DNA of 64,000 nt from Hymenolepis diminuta (Eukaryota; Platyhelminthes; Cestoda; Cyclophyllidea; Hymenolepididae). Both the position numbers and the translations under genes were made by a program. The first letter of the stretch is position 1. Each line of letters opens with the position of its first letter. The stretch is from positions 17,678-81,677 of the forward strand of contig CAADRB010000140.1 of assembly GCA_900708905.1 (NCBI GenBank). Reading direction: 5' to 3'. Positions 48,701 through 61,090 of the stretch are shown in pieces. Under the pieces are notes generated by a model that had not been told where the DNA came from, made no database searches, and saw only the letters and a program-made list of their open reading frames with translations.

Positions 48701-51621
48701 TTACGATAGAGCGGAGTTGAACTGGCTAAAATTGTAAGGTTAGCCAAAGCTTCTGCAACTCTTCTCGCTCCAAAATTGAGTCCTAGTGCAGAATTCCAAC
48801 AATTTAGTTGGAACTAGATAACAGTGGTTTTTTCGCATCCTGCAAGTTTGCAGGATGACATGATTGGTAATTTCATAGTCTTTTGAGGTTTAAGTATTTA
48901 GTGGCAGGATTCTAAAATTGCTTGAATCCATGTAGAATAGTACCAGATCATCTTTATCTTCTTAGAATATTCATGTGCGTTTAATTGTTTTGTAATTAAG
49001 ATTTTTACCCCAAAATGGTGGACAATCGAGTGTAGATTTATGAGTTGAGATTACTTGGTCACGAGATTCCGTTTGCATTTCGCTTAAATTTTTCTCTGGT
49101 GGTTTGGGAGAAGTTTCCATGTTAGCAGGCAAGATTTATATTTCTATATCTCTTTCTTATTTAAGCTTGATCTTCCAAGGGGATTCTTTTAGGAAGCCCT
49201 TTGTTTTTCATGGTTCTTTGTATGCATAGCTCTGAAATGAGTCATCTCCTTGAACTTTTTCTTATGTCTCATGCCTAGTAATATTGTAGAAATACCGTAA
49301 TAGGAGAGCATTTTAACTAGCCTGGTCCTTAGATTAGGTGAAACTGTTTGCGTTTATTCGTACATATTACGCAAAATTTGGCCAGAAATGTGCTACGTTT
49401 TTCTTAGAAATAAAGCTTGTGGATGGTTCACTCACATTTTATGAACATGAATCGTATTTCGCTAGAATTCAGAACCTCCTCAATGTAAGCTTTAGCTAGT
49501 TCTTCTTCATTTGGATATCTTTAAGTACAGCATAAATGTTGAGCTAATATATGAGTAGTGTACTTGTTTCGCTCTCAGTTGATAGGATATGAATAGTCCG
49601 TTTTTTCCTCTAGCCCCAACTTGACGGGAGCGGCTATGGCTTGAATGTGAGCGCAGACCTTCTTCCGCCTCCTCCACCACCAGCCGTTATGAATGCCAGT
49701 ACTGACAACCTCTTGTCAACGTCATTCCACACGGAACATCCTCCTCCGCCACCACCGCCGCCTCCGCCACCGCCACCTCCCCCACCCCTTCTTCCTGTTC
49801 CCGCCAATCCCCTTCCTTCATCATCAACGAGCGCTGGAGCTGTTCCCTCAACAGCCAACAGTGTGACGCCCAAATCCGCATTCCCTTGCCCTCCTCGTGA
49901 CCTCCTCTCCGATATTCGTTCTGGAAGCTTCCAGCTGAGAAAAGTTAGTGAGCGTCAGCTCCCACCCAAGTTACAACCCAAGGAATCGACTGCTAGTCGA
50001 ATTTGCGATGTCTCGGTAAGTTATCTGGAGGACCTGTTAATACACATACTCTTTTTGAGCGAAGTCATTGTGTTTCGGTTTTGGATATAGAGTTTGCTAA
50101 ATGGATGTCACATCGCGTATCTTAAGTTTGTTTCGCCCTTTAGGTAGTTTTGGTAGTTATAATAAATTCTCTTTTTAGCACTGTGTTCTAATCTTCATTC
50201 TTCGCTGAACATTTTCTACCTATTTTCATTGCCTATGCCCTCCCTTGAGCGCCGTCGTTGTGTACATTTTTTGGTTGTCATTTTGTCGGGAGTATTAATT
50301 TTGTGCAAAGATAACTCGAGTGTTCAAAGTCAAATGGGTAATATTCTTTTTACTTTCCTGAAATGTCTCATTAGAGGGAAGAAATTCCAAACCGATGTTG
50401 AGACTTCATCACCAAAGTTCCCTAGACTAATTTGAAGCTGCACAATTAATTTTAGGTCAACGCAGAATATGAACATGTGAGATCGGGTAACAGTGAAAGA
50501 GAGGGAGATCGGTAAATGTAGTGAACAAAGGCAGGATATCAGATGACTCTTGCTTCATTTAATCCTGGCATTGTAGTTCACTGTTTCACGTTGCGAAATT
50601 CCATTGACTGTATTTTCACTTGGATTGCTGAGTAATTTCGTATCCAGCGCTTATTAACGGATCAGTTAAACGGGATAATCGGCCTTATCACTTCAATTAA
50701 TTTGTTTCTTTCCAAGACCCAAAAAACACGTTGATCTTACCGTAGCAGGGTAACTTGACTTAAATATAAGCTAATGTGCAATTATCAATTAGAGTTCACG
50801 TTTTTGTATACCAAATGGTTTTCATATCTCCGTGTCACTATAATCTCAGAACCATTTTGGGGGAAGTGGGAACGACACTTGGTTTGGGCGGAGAAAAGGT
50901 ATCCTGGTGCTGCTACCAATGATAACCACGCCTTCAATTATTTCTCTCTTGTTGACCGAAATTATTCGGTGCGGTTGGCCATCCTCATCACTGGATGCGC
51001 ATCAATGAGCATTGATCTTGTGACTTCTGGTTTGACAGATGTGTATGTCGATCTCCACGTTACTGCTTTTTGTCGAGCTGATTCCGGGGATCGCTTTTAC
51101 CATTAGAAAAGGAAACCATTTGGAAGCCTTAGCACCTAACAGAACAGCTTTAGTAGCGTCTAGCTAGATTTTGTCAATGATCGCTTAGTGATTTGCCTTC
51201 TTTCTCTCTCCGAATCTGACTTGGTCCTGCTATAACGTAACCAACTAGGAGTTCTGGTAGTAATCTCGCAGAAAATAGCTATCATTTCTTCTAACAGTCC
51301 TTTAATTAATTATCCCGAAGGATAATCTTTTAAATATTAATCGACATATCTCTAGACATTTGAAAACATCTTCCTATCACATTTTTTCGACAGACTCATC
51401 TAAAATCAGACTTTTCATCATATATTCATGTTTTATTAAGCCCCTTAGTATCATATTTATAATTGTCATAGAACGCCTTTTTGCAAAAGTCATTGTTTAA
51501 TGCATTAATTTGTTCCTTTTAGGCCATCTTTGAGATGGTGAGCAAACGTCGCCAGTGCCTGGAAAATACCTCTGAAGACGACGATGACAAGACAAGCGAC
51601 TCTTGTGGATGGGAGGACTAG
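45794..51621 (+). CDS. WAVE/WASF-like actin nucleation-promoting factor, C-terminal exons
   Basis: Exons seen are 45794-46199, 47942-48117, 49614-50015 and 51523-51621. Phases match, and the visible part is about 360 aa. The first exon is entered from an upstream acceptor (RPKPKSKPSSTIG...) and is Gln-rich. Next come Pro tracts (10 Pro in exon 2, 16 consecutive in exon 3), which bind profilin and SH3 domains in this family. Then a WH2 motif (RDLLSDIRSGSFQLRKVSER, in the third exon) and, across the last junction, ICDVS|AIFEMVSKRRQCLE, which is the WAVE-type connector. An acidic tail (EDDDD...SDSCGWED) follows, with the tryptophan near the end that contacts Arp2/3. The LRKV and DVSAI forms favour WAVE over WASP. 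The N-terminal WAVE homology domain and basic region were not found, so this model is 5'-incomplete or the gene is unusual. Confidence 0.8.
48367..48760 (+). repeat. Dispersed repeat family, copy 2 of 4
   Basis: Lies in an intron of the WAVE-like gene. Shares the AACTGAAATCGGTTAACAGTG start, GGGGATCAGAAAGG, ATTCCAAAATCC and TTGCAACTTCAATTAGTTTTT with the other copies. Confidence 0.5.
50466..50760 (+). repeat. Dispersed repeat family, copy 3 of 4
   Basis: In the last intron of the WAVE-like gene: GAGATCGGGTAACAGTGAAA start, TTATCACTTCAATTAATTTG and TTTCCAAGACCCAAAAAACA end. The central part is more diverged than in the other copies. Confidence 0.45.
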
Positions 51622-51920
51622 AGCGACGGTTGATATCGATTTATGCTGTCTCAACTTGATTTCCTTTTCAACAACGATGATGCATGTGCGATTTTTTCTA
51701 ACGAAATTTCTCTCGTCTGTTTTCCCCTTCCTCTCATTACCACTGATTTGACAGCTGATGTTCTGATTTACTACTATTGGGAGTGTGCGTTCTCCCCGTG
51801 TGGCTAATGCAGCATATTTGCCGAGCTACGCAGTAGTCTGGACATTAAACTCGAACAATAGTTGATTCTTTGCAATTGTGAAATGAAATATTATCTGATT
51901 GTTTGGCTTATTACGATTTT

Positions 51921-51926
51921 AATAAA
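51921..51926 (+). terminator. Candidate polyadenylation signal AATAAA (WAVE-like gene)
   Basis: AATAAA 300 nt after the stop codon at 51619-51621. Confidence 0.45.
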
Positions 51927-52042
51927 CAATCGAGTACGAACAAATTTGTGAGAGTTCCTCTCATGATTAGTATATTACTAGTAAATAGTGATGAGTACTT
52001 CGTTCTGTTGTGTTAAATTAAATTACATTGATGACCGTATGC

Positions 52043-52205
52043 ATTTGATGTGTCGGAGGTCACGGGTTCAATTTCCATCGGCACAAACCTAGTGAGCGGA
52101 ACGGCAAACCGCTCTGGTTTAGTCTGTCTTGAGGGTGACACCGTTCGAGTCGCTCATCGTGGAAGCTCCATGATGCCACTCTCTCCCCAGGATGAGTGTT
52201 GGAAA
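52043..52205 (+). repeat. SINE-like repeat, copy 2
   Basis: Contains GGGTTCAATTTCC (52063-52075), close to a Pol III B box, followed by blocks shared in order with 27736-27875. A perfect inverted repeat lies just after it (52227-52258). Confidence 0.5.
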
Positions 52206-52226
52206 ACGCTTTCTTAAATGGACTTG

Positions 52227-52258
52227 GGATGTCATGTCCATCATTATACATGACATCC
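52227..52258. repeat. Perfect 10-bp inverted repeat with a 12-nt loop
   Basis: GGATGTCATG at 52227-52236 and CATGACATCC at 52249-52258 are exact reverse complements. They could form a hairpin. It may be part of the SINE-like element or a separate small element. Confidence 0.8.
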
Positions 52259-53078
52259 TAGCGTTGGGATAGCTAGTGCTGTTGTCTTATGATCCCTTCC
52301 GCGGTTATGACGCGTTCGGGAATCATGACTACATAGGGACAAACGGAGAAGATATCGGTAGTCTAGACATTAGATGGACAGAAAAGCTGCGTTTGCACGT
52401 ATTTGATCACCGACTCTCATAATAGTTCGAACACATGTGTATTCAGTCCTGCCCTCCTTACTTGTTTTCGACCTTAAGATTCTGAAATATAGAGCAAGTC
52501 ATTGTGTGGACCTCGAATGCCCTCAAGCAATTCCGTTAGTAGCCAAACTCCTGAATTGGCATTCGGATGCGCTAACAGAAGTGCATTCCCGCGCATTAAT
52601 TGATCATAGTGAAGATCAACTACGGCTGCGTCTTTTCAATTTAGGAGGAAGACATCATGGCGAGACAACGTCACGTGCATTAAATAATTGATTGAAATTC
52701 AAAATAAGCTTTGTAGTTTTATTCGATATAGATGCAAGATGCAAATTAATATTTAATTAAAATGAATTGCATACCCACCAATCTGTCTTTTTATTCTCTA
52801 AGTTCTTAGATTTGACATATTTATGGATAGTCGAATATACGCTGTTGGAGTAAACTTGCAATATCCCAAACCATTAATAAACTTTCCTGATATTGGACGT
52901 CTTGTCAGTCTTTGACATGACAATAAATAACTTATAAGAGCTGAGAATCTGTTTCAAATTCACAATTAATAGCCTTGTATGTATAAGGGAGGCAGCAGAA
53001 TCGAGAACTTTATTTATATATAACTTATACTATTATTGCTACTATTGACCACGGTAGTAAAAAGATTTATCATTATAA

Positions 53079-53460
53079 TTGTGTGAAGCAGCCGAAATCG
53101 AATAAGAGAGAGTCAAGCAATGATAGAGAGATGGGGATCAAAATGATACCGAGTAAATTCAAGGTATCAAAAGGTCTCACTTCATCTGAATTTTGGAGTC
53201 GGGTTTTACAATACCTACTAAATGGGCAGTTCACTTTCCAAAATCCAAGTTTCACGAGTCGTCACCTGAATTGTAGCAAATACTCCTCCGCGACAGTTGT
53301 CTACGGCATTTTTTAATCAAGAAGGGTCGGTCTTGCCGCTTTAATTCATTTTTACTTCCAATTCTTGAGAAGATAAACGATCTTACTTGATACTCCGCAG
53401 TCTACACTTTTAACAGGGCTGAATATTTTAAATTGGCAGAACTCTGTAACTTATACTATT
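53079..53460 (+). repeat. Dispersed repeat family, copy 4 of 4
   Basis: The copy closest to 43985-44365: GAAATCGAATAA start, GGGGATCAAAATG, TTTCCAAAATCC, GGTCTTGCCGCTTTAATTC, TTCCAATTCTTGAGAAGA and a shared end TTTTAAATTGGCAGAAC / TTTTTAAATTGGCAGAGC. Confidence 0.6.
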
Positions 53461-56400
53461 CAACCATGTATGTGCTCACTACTGTATTATTGGCTGACCA
53501 GACAACCAATCGGTCTTATATATTCAGTGCCAAATATAACAAGTTGTACCTTCTTAGTAATAAAAGGTTCGTTGAATTACAGGTCTTTTGACTACTTCTC
53601 AATGAGTCTGAGCCGGAGCACTACCTAGCAGTATCGCAGTGGCAGACTAGAGTATATCGGTGGTTATATTTTGATGGCATCTAAAATACTTTTCCCGATT
53701 GAAGGATTGCCAAGTAACTAGATATCAAACAGATTCGAACGTTTACTGTTACAGTTGTAATAATAAGTCCACTTGCTATTTATAGATCGCATGATGGATG
53801 AGAGAAGGACAGGAAGTGCATACCTATCACACATTTTGTACATTGAATAGGGAAGTGTGATAGATTTTGTGGTTAACTTTCGCGTATGTTAATACTCTTT
53901 ATTGTATCGTGTAGTGCAAAAGGTCAAATTCAAGGGAACATTTTCTCCTCGCTTCCTGAGCAGACCTGAATTTGGAATAATAGTACGAAAGTAGAAATGG
54001 TTACACTGTCAATTTCTTCACCAACTTATATCAAATGGGAAGATTTGTGAATATTTTTATGCACGTTATAGCTGTACCACATTTATCAAATCAGTAGATA
54101 TGTCCAGGGAAATGACTATGTATAAACGCATGTGATAATGCGACTTTTTTTCCTTTAATGCTAAGTTGTTTCCCCTGTTTTCAACTAGATTCCTCCTGGT
54201 CTAACAAACTCATTATAATCTTTTGTCTTGACAAAATAGCTGGAAAATAATGGAAGACTCTTGGAATTAAGCATGCGCCTTCTCTTAGAATTCTCAGTTG
54301 AGGTCTACTGCCTACTCATTTGTGGCTCACAATTAAGTAAGGCCATTCAGAAAACTGGCATAGCGTTATGGTGGGGATTGGAATATGGTATGAGCCATGT
54401 GTTAGATAGTTAATTGGACCGAATAAGCTGGGAGAGTGTAGTTTCAGTGTAGACTCAACAAAGTCTATAGTCAAATGCAGACCCCCATCGGTTGATCATT
54501 TATTGCTGAGCATTGCACTAACAGCGTTGCACTCTCGTCTTCTTTAGTCTTATTGAACAAATTCTGATCCGCCAAGCCCGCACTACTTTATAGTTACACG
54601 TGGTAGCTCACTGACCACTGCATTTGTAGTAGATTTAACCTGCATTGAGGAGTTTTCCTTAAGCCTACCAACCTCTTTGTAAGTATAAAATGGGGACACG
54701 ATTATGCAATCTCGCGAAAAAATAAAGTTTGTGATATACGCTTCAAATGAATTGGAACTAGTCCGTGAAATGTGTGATTGCAAAAAGGGGGGCAAATTTC
54801 GCACCCCCTTTTCTTCAGGCAAATGCCATATTGACAGCTAATCACCTCTTTGTCCACCTCACGCCTTTGATACGAAATTCAGCTGATCATTTGAATCAAA
54901 TATACTTGATCCCTACTTCTTCAAATATGCCAGCATTTGATGAATGCACTTAAAGTCTGCGATTCCTGAATGAATTCGGACAAATGGATACGTCGATGTT
55001 GATCGCTATTGACCATTTGGTTCAATTGACACAGCTACTCTCCCGCTTTGTTTCTGTGTAATGCACAAGATCCCTAGTTGAACAACTTAGTTCGTGCTTG
55101 AAATGGTAAAATAATAGTATGTTGCCACTGTTGCGATCTAGGCTGCTGCCACAATATTGCTTACTGCGTTCGTACTAAAGCTACAGGGTGCAGATAGAAG
55201 ACTTGCAGCTCAAAGGAGAAAGTCACTATTAAGAAAATGCAACTGCATATATGTGGCTTGGATATAGGGGGTTGGATTAGCAGCCTGACTAGCCTGCAAT
55301 ATACAAGTAAGCAGACCTCATTCAGAGGAATGAGAATGTGAGAGCAGTAACAAATAATTCAGCCCCCATGCAACGAATTCTGCTCATTGAATCATTATGA
55401 CTTCTGTTCAAGGAACCGAAAATATTTGGTTCAGTCTCCTATCAAAGTTGAAACAGAAATTCTCCATTCTACCGCACGCAATTTCAAGCTGGTTTTAATT
55501 CCTCGGTTTTCGGTTGGTGTTCGGATGCGAATATCGAGTATAGGCTGTACTAAGTTTTCAACAATGTACCTTTTGTTAGAAATCAAGAAGGCCAAAATAA
55601 GTCCCTGATTTCTTTATTTATTAAGTCCCCGAATTATTATTTTAAAATAAAATTCAGGCAGAAAAATCGATTGGACAATAAATTCACCTTAAGGTTCTGC
55701 TCGTGCGTCGTTTATGGAAAATTTCCTAATCAATGCATCGCCCTAGTTCTTTTACCGTGAAAGCGATAAACGGAGTTAATCAGTGAACATTTCGAATTGA
55801 TCTCATGCAGTTTGTAGATTCTACTGTAGAACGCCAGAGACGCATGTTGTGCTTGACAGCGTGGAGATATCTTTGTGTGAAAACTTACACCGGATTTTGG
55901 ATTTAAAGCAGAAAATATCTATTCGAGAAATAATCACGTTGGTTTGTATATATCGGCGGGAATGGGTCCTTATCACGTGATACCTAAATTTGCATTAATG
56001 GTCTTGATTAGAGCAATCCATTCAGTCTCAAGTGGGACCGCGTATTACATGTGTCACAAAATTTATCCTCTTCTTCTATTGAGAAACTGCAGGTACTTGT
56101 GTACAGCTATGAATTATGGAGTTGATTGGCTGCCTGGTCAGCCAATAACTGCAGCAGCAATGAAATCGCATATCAAGTCACGAACGTAGCAAATCAACTA
56201 TAATTTCTGATCCAAGGCACTAGGTGGGAAGAGCAGCAACAATATTTGCCTCGGTTTTTTTCCATCCACGTTCTAAACTCACTGGCGGAACGATATAAAG
56301 AATGATTCATGAAAATCCGAGGGGAACAGTTTGTTTTGTAGGTTGATAAGAACTGAAATAGATCAAAAGATTTAAGAGTAGTTTTATCGCAAAATTGATG

Positions 56401-57572
56401 TAATGAATTTATATGAATAAAAAAAACACTTTTTGTTCATCAAAAATTTAGCTGAAATCTTCACAAGGGAAAAATTCGTTACTGCATAGTAGATGTTTAA
56501 GAGCGATTAAAATTTCCCACTTCTTACACATTTAATATTCGGATGGAAATTACAGCTGTGCCTGTTTGCCAATCCACTCAGGCGAAGCTCAAAATCTCCA
56601 CTAATGCAGGATGAATAAAATCAAATCTCAATACGATATTCGCATCAATTTTGACCATCTGCTATCATATCAATACGAAAAAATCACTATTTTTAATAAT
56701 GGAGGCTGTCAATAAAATTATCCCAAGAAGAACCGAAGGAGAGAACACATTCCAGAACGTGAAAGGAGGATGAATTTTGGATTCCCGAGTTTTTACCCTA
56801 TATGTACAGTTTGTTGTGTCTTGACATAGTGCCCCAGAACATAAGAACCAGAATCCGACCCATAGTTATTTCAGTGATAGTTTCTATTCGCGATGTTTAG
56901 AGCAGATTCACTAGTTGATGGGTTCGAGGAGCTGGCCATGCTACCTCGGTATTTGGCATAGCTAGCTGGACCCGGGTATAATTGCGTATGGCAAATAAAA
57001 ATGCGTTTTCAAATTTCAATCGTGGTGCAATATCTAAACACGCATAAAGAAGAAGGATAGTCCAGAAGTTAAAAAGGAGAGAATAAGGAATTGGGAGAAA
57101 CTTACTACAATGGATTTCACCAATTTTTTGTTCGCTTACTCTCAAGTTTGTCTCAGTTCATTGACATGGTCGTCATATGGAGCATCGGAATAAAATGTTT
57201 AATCAGTCCACACAGCCACTCTTTCTCGCATAATTTTGCAGATATGTTGTTCATAACACAAGTCACCAGAGTTCATCTTGGAGAAAGGTGAATTCTCATA
57301 CATGTTTTAAAATTAAAATAAAATGCTTTAGTAAAACACATCAGTCATTTAAAGACCGTAAGAACATGAGACACCATATATTAATAGATTTTAAATATTG
57401 CAGAAATAACAAATAAATCTTTTGCAATTTCTTGTTGGGAATATTTTTAACTACTACTATCAAGGCGTTTTTATTCTTGCGAAGGTGCTATTACAAATGC
57501 ACAAAGTAAACACAAACTGACGTGGGAACAAACATTACTAGGCACTACATGACAGTATTTTCAACTCCGTCC

Positions 57573-57696
57573 CTCTCGCCCAATGATAAAAAATTATAGT
57601 GTGGCTGAATCTAATGTGTGATACAGAATATGAAGGAAAATGCCTTGAATGCTATGATCAACGGTTCCAATTAATAAGTTGGTCATTGGGCGAGAG
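57573..57696. repeat. 14-bp perfect inverted repeat, 96-nt spacing
   Basis: CTCTCGCCCAATGA at 57573-57586 and TCATTGGGCGAGAG at 57683-57696 are exact reverse complements. The spacing and length fit a small inverted-repeat element or a strong hairpin. The enclosed DNA has no recognised content. Confidence 0.8.
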
Positions 57697-59036
57697 ACGT
57701 CACGGAGATGAATTGACTCGGAAATCCAGGAAACAAATCATGCATTTGAGTTCTGAAACACGGAACAGTAAATATTTCAATTAAAAAGTCGCACACTGCC
57801 CACATCCAATTCTACTTTTGCCTTGACTTTATGTCCAACTTTTACTTCATTCCTTGGCCCTTATACCCATTGGACGGCTTTCTATTACCCGACCTTAGTT
57901 ACTTTCTCACAGTAAGATTTGTTCGCCCTGTCGAAAGAGTGATAATAATGAAGATGATTCCGTCTCCATTTATCCTAAACAGGTTTGGGTGAAAATTCAG
58001 TGAACTCTGCTATATCAATGCTCCGATAAACTGGTCCTGGTTGTTAGAAGCGAATAATTTCCTGCGAACGCCAATTACTCATTTCAACAAATTGGCCAAT
58101 AAGCTTTGAATATCGTAGACTTAAACGCACTCAGGAACCTAGGGATCTAATTCTGAAATTTGAAACATTACACTTTGACCCAGCAAGAAGAAAGTGAACA
58201 ACCAGTAGATATATCAGGAAATCACATGAGGCAGGACTTTTTAGACTCCTTGACAGACATGATTACAAATGGCAATTTTTGATGTTTCCCGGATAGTAGT
58301 GTCAGGGCATAATGCCAAACGACTTGAATGTCGTTAACACAAGAAACAATCTCTGTGTGCAATATCCACTACACAACCGCTAGCTTAATAGCATTGAGAA
58401 TAGCTCTAAAACACCGAGAAGAGCCGAGTGAGAATACATCTTGACTAGATTACACCTTAGTAAATTGTACCAATTATAACGCATCGGATAGACAAATGAG
58501 ACACACTCCAAGGCGGAAGGAATTTAACCATACTCAGATCACTGTTTCCCAACAGGAGTTTTCCAGATGTCCAGACACTGGGGCACTGGATATACTGTAT
58601 ATCACAGTAATGATAGTCGGTCTGGCAGACGAATGATCATGATGCTATCAGCGCTTGTCACAGACTTATGAATATAAACCTGAGAATAAAATGGCAACAT
58701 TAACTTGCTTCTACGTGTCATTTCGACCCCTAATATTAAATTGAGTAACCCAAAGATAAAGCAAAACAATTTGTCTTATCCATACCGAACACTGCCTATC
58801 TAAAGTAAGAACACAGATAAATAGGAAAATATAAGACAGTTAAATACTCATCCAGACTCAAAGATCGAGTTGAAATTTTGATAGCTAATACAGTGTGTGA
58901 TCCCAGTTGAAAACATGACACCTCCATTAAAATATCAACTCTTTAAGCTCCCCAATAAAGCGCACTTGTGTTTAAAATGATTACGTTACCAATCAAGTAA
59001 ACATACATAAATATTAGGTTTGCCAATATCAACTCA

Positions 59037-61090
59037 ACACAAGTTAGAATAAAACATGTAAATCGAAATTTGAGAGGTTACTGGATGGACGGATTTTCGC
59101 AATTCGCATGTTTCACATATGGACTTCGTGATGACTTAAAGATTCTCATTAAATGTAATTTTCTAGTTATTAAACTGTTAACTATATAAAGTTAGCCATC
59201 TGGAATAGTGAAAACCGTAGTCTGAATAAGTAATTAATATATAACATCTAACAGGCAAGTCAAGACAGAGCGAAAGATTAAAAAGAAGGAACCAAGCGAC
59301 ACTAAGAATGATGGGGATAAAAAGTAGGCTGTTGCACAACTTTGATTAATTCCGACTCGTGTACTTCCATCAACCTTCCCATTTTCTGATCAATTTGGTT
59401 AATATATCTTTTTTATTGTATACACTTCCCATATAATGGTGGCTTTTGTCATTATAGTTTTTCTGAGTGTTTATCAAATAAGCATATTATTGATGAATAA
59501 GGTGAAAGAAAAGCCAAGGTATATTCTGCCAGAAGAGAGATGCGGTTAGGGGCAATTTGCTCGACACGCAGCCATTGGTCACAAATAGGGTATGTTGAGG
59601 ACATTTGTAAAGCGATTGGATGACATGGAATTTAGACTGAAACTCTCTGATCAATAGGCCTCTAGCGATTCACTAATGTAATTAAGATGGAATCTTCATT
59701 CATTTAATTTTTAGACTGTTTGATGGAATGCACTGATGTGTTGTTAAAATTGTCACAAAAATTGCTAAGGGGTCAACAGATGACTTTCATGAAAATTTAC
59801 CTAAGACAAAATATTCTGATATTATCTGGACACAAGTTAGAAAGAGAGGTATGCATTCTGGTTTGAATGTTGGCGCTAAGGGCAAATTTTCAAGTTTCTA
59901 TCGCGTCTTATGTGTAATGGGAAATGGTCGAAGTTATGGACATTTGACCAACTATTCTCTAAGCCATTATCGAAACTGCCACATATCCTGTCCTAAATAA
60001 GGATTTATCATGCAACACCTTATAGGTAAGAAAAGATGGAATGAAGCCAATTTCATATTAACAGTTACTCCTGACTACCACAGTAGTGCCATAGTATCTC
60101 ATTAAATAATTAGCTCTATTATTCCAAATTTCCACGTTAGACCAAACTGCGCTGGTTCTTGTTGGTCTAAGAAGTATGTTGTGTCATTTTAAGGAAGCTG
60201 AGTTAGGTATTATAACTGTAGTCAACTCAATATGGATGGGCATTTTCAATTCGCAGAATTTAATAACTTACTGAGTTTCCTTGGTTCGAGCGTGAGTTGT
60301 TTGGGAGACACGGAATCCAACAGATCACCCCTGGTCAGTCTTTTAGAAATGCGAGGAGGTGTTTACGGTGAAGTTTCATCGAATAAATAAATAAATAGAA
60401 GAATGTAGTGTAATTAGAAATTAACAACTAAAGCCACTTAATGGCAGTCACGAAATGTACGCCATTGGTACATTTGATTTTTACATTGTCTGATGGAATG
60501 TATTGCTGCCTTTCAAACTGTCACTGAAAATTTACTATTGAAATGATCTGACATAAGTCAGGTCAATACATCAGTCTAATGTTAAAGTAAATAAAACACA
60601 AGTTAGAATGAACCGAAAATCTCCTTGTTTTTTGGTAGCGCGAAGACCGAATTTTCGCAGTTTGTGTGTGTGTTTGTGTGTTATCTGGACTTTATGATAA
60701 CTGAGGAACTTTGATTAAATTTAGTTAGGCAGTCTTTAAATCGTTTACTCATTGATTTATACGCCTGGGATAGCAGGAAACGTAACCTGAACAAGAATTT
60801 ATTGTAGTGATACCTTATAGACAAGGCAATATAGAATGAAAGAGCTAGAAAATGGGGACAGTTAACACAAGGGGGATAAGGAGGAGGCGAATTCGGTCTT
60901 GCTATTAATGATAACTCCCGAATACAAGAGCAGTGTCAACTGTCTTAACTTCTCAATAATTATTCTATTATTGTTATTATTTTCCAAGCTTCCCCGTTGG
61001 ACCAACCTATGTTGCCACGTGTTTATCTAGAAAGGACTTCATACTGGTTTGAGTGACCTGAGTTAGCTTTTGTGGTATTCGGGCTCTTAA
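59037..61090 (+). repeat. Tandem array of three diverged units, about 0.78 kb each
   Basis: The 13-mer ACACAAGTTAGAA occurs at 59037, 59830 and 60596, spaced 793 and 766 nt. Other blocks recur in register. CTGTTTGATGGAATGCACTG (unit before the 59830 anchor) corresponds to TTGTCTGATGGAATGTATTG (before 60596). GATTTTCGCAATTCGC...GGACTTCGTGATGACT (first) corresponds to GAATTTTCGCAGTTTG...GGACTTTATGATAACT (third). ACACCTTATAGGTAAG (second) corresponds to ATACCTTATAGACAAG (third). Units are strongly diverged. No coding sequence is conserved. Confidence 0.7.
60662..60681. repeat. GT-rich microsatellite
   Basis: An imperfect TG run (TTGTGTGTGTGTTTGTGTGT) in the third tandem unit. The other units lack it, so it expanded after duplication. 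Confidence 0.8.

Larger units (their letters stand above)
52260..58980. other. Long gene-poor stretch
   Basis: About 6.7 kb with no exon I can assign. Open frames of 60-84 codons (for example 52437-52691 and 55944-56189, both plus) have no recognised motifs. A fourth copy of the 44-kb repeat family and a 14-bp inverted repeat near 57.6 kb are listed separately. Confidence 0.5.

Noticed and set aside
49634..49873. Gly-rich minus-strand open frame
   Set aside because: Antisense to the poly-Pro tract of the WAVE-like gene.
50774..51106. 110-codon plus-strand open frame
   Set aside because: Within the last intron of the WAVE-like gene; starts in AT-rich DNA, no recognised domain and no splice support.
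52065..52075. tRNA-like B box read as a tRNA gene
   Set aside because: No acceptor stem or A box arrangement that folds as a tRNA; better explained as a SINE-like remnant.
55944..56189. 81-codon plus-strand open frame in the gene-poor stretch
   Set aside because: No motif, no polyadenylation signal or intron signals that would support it.
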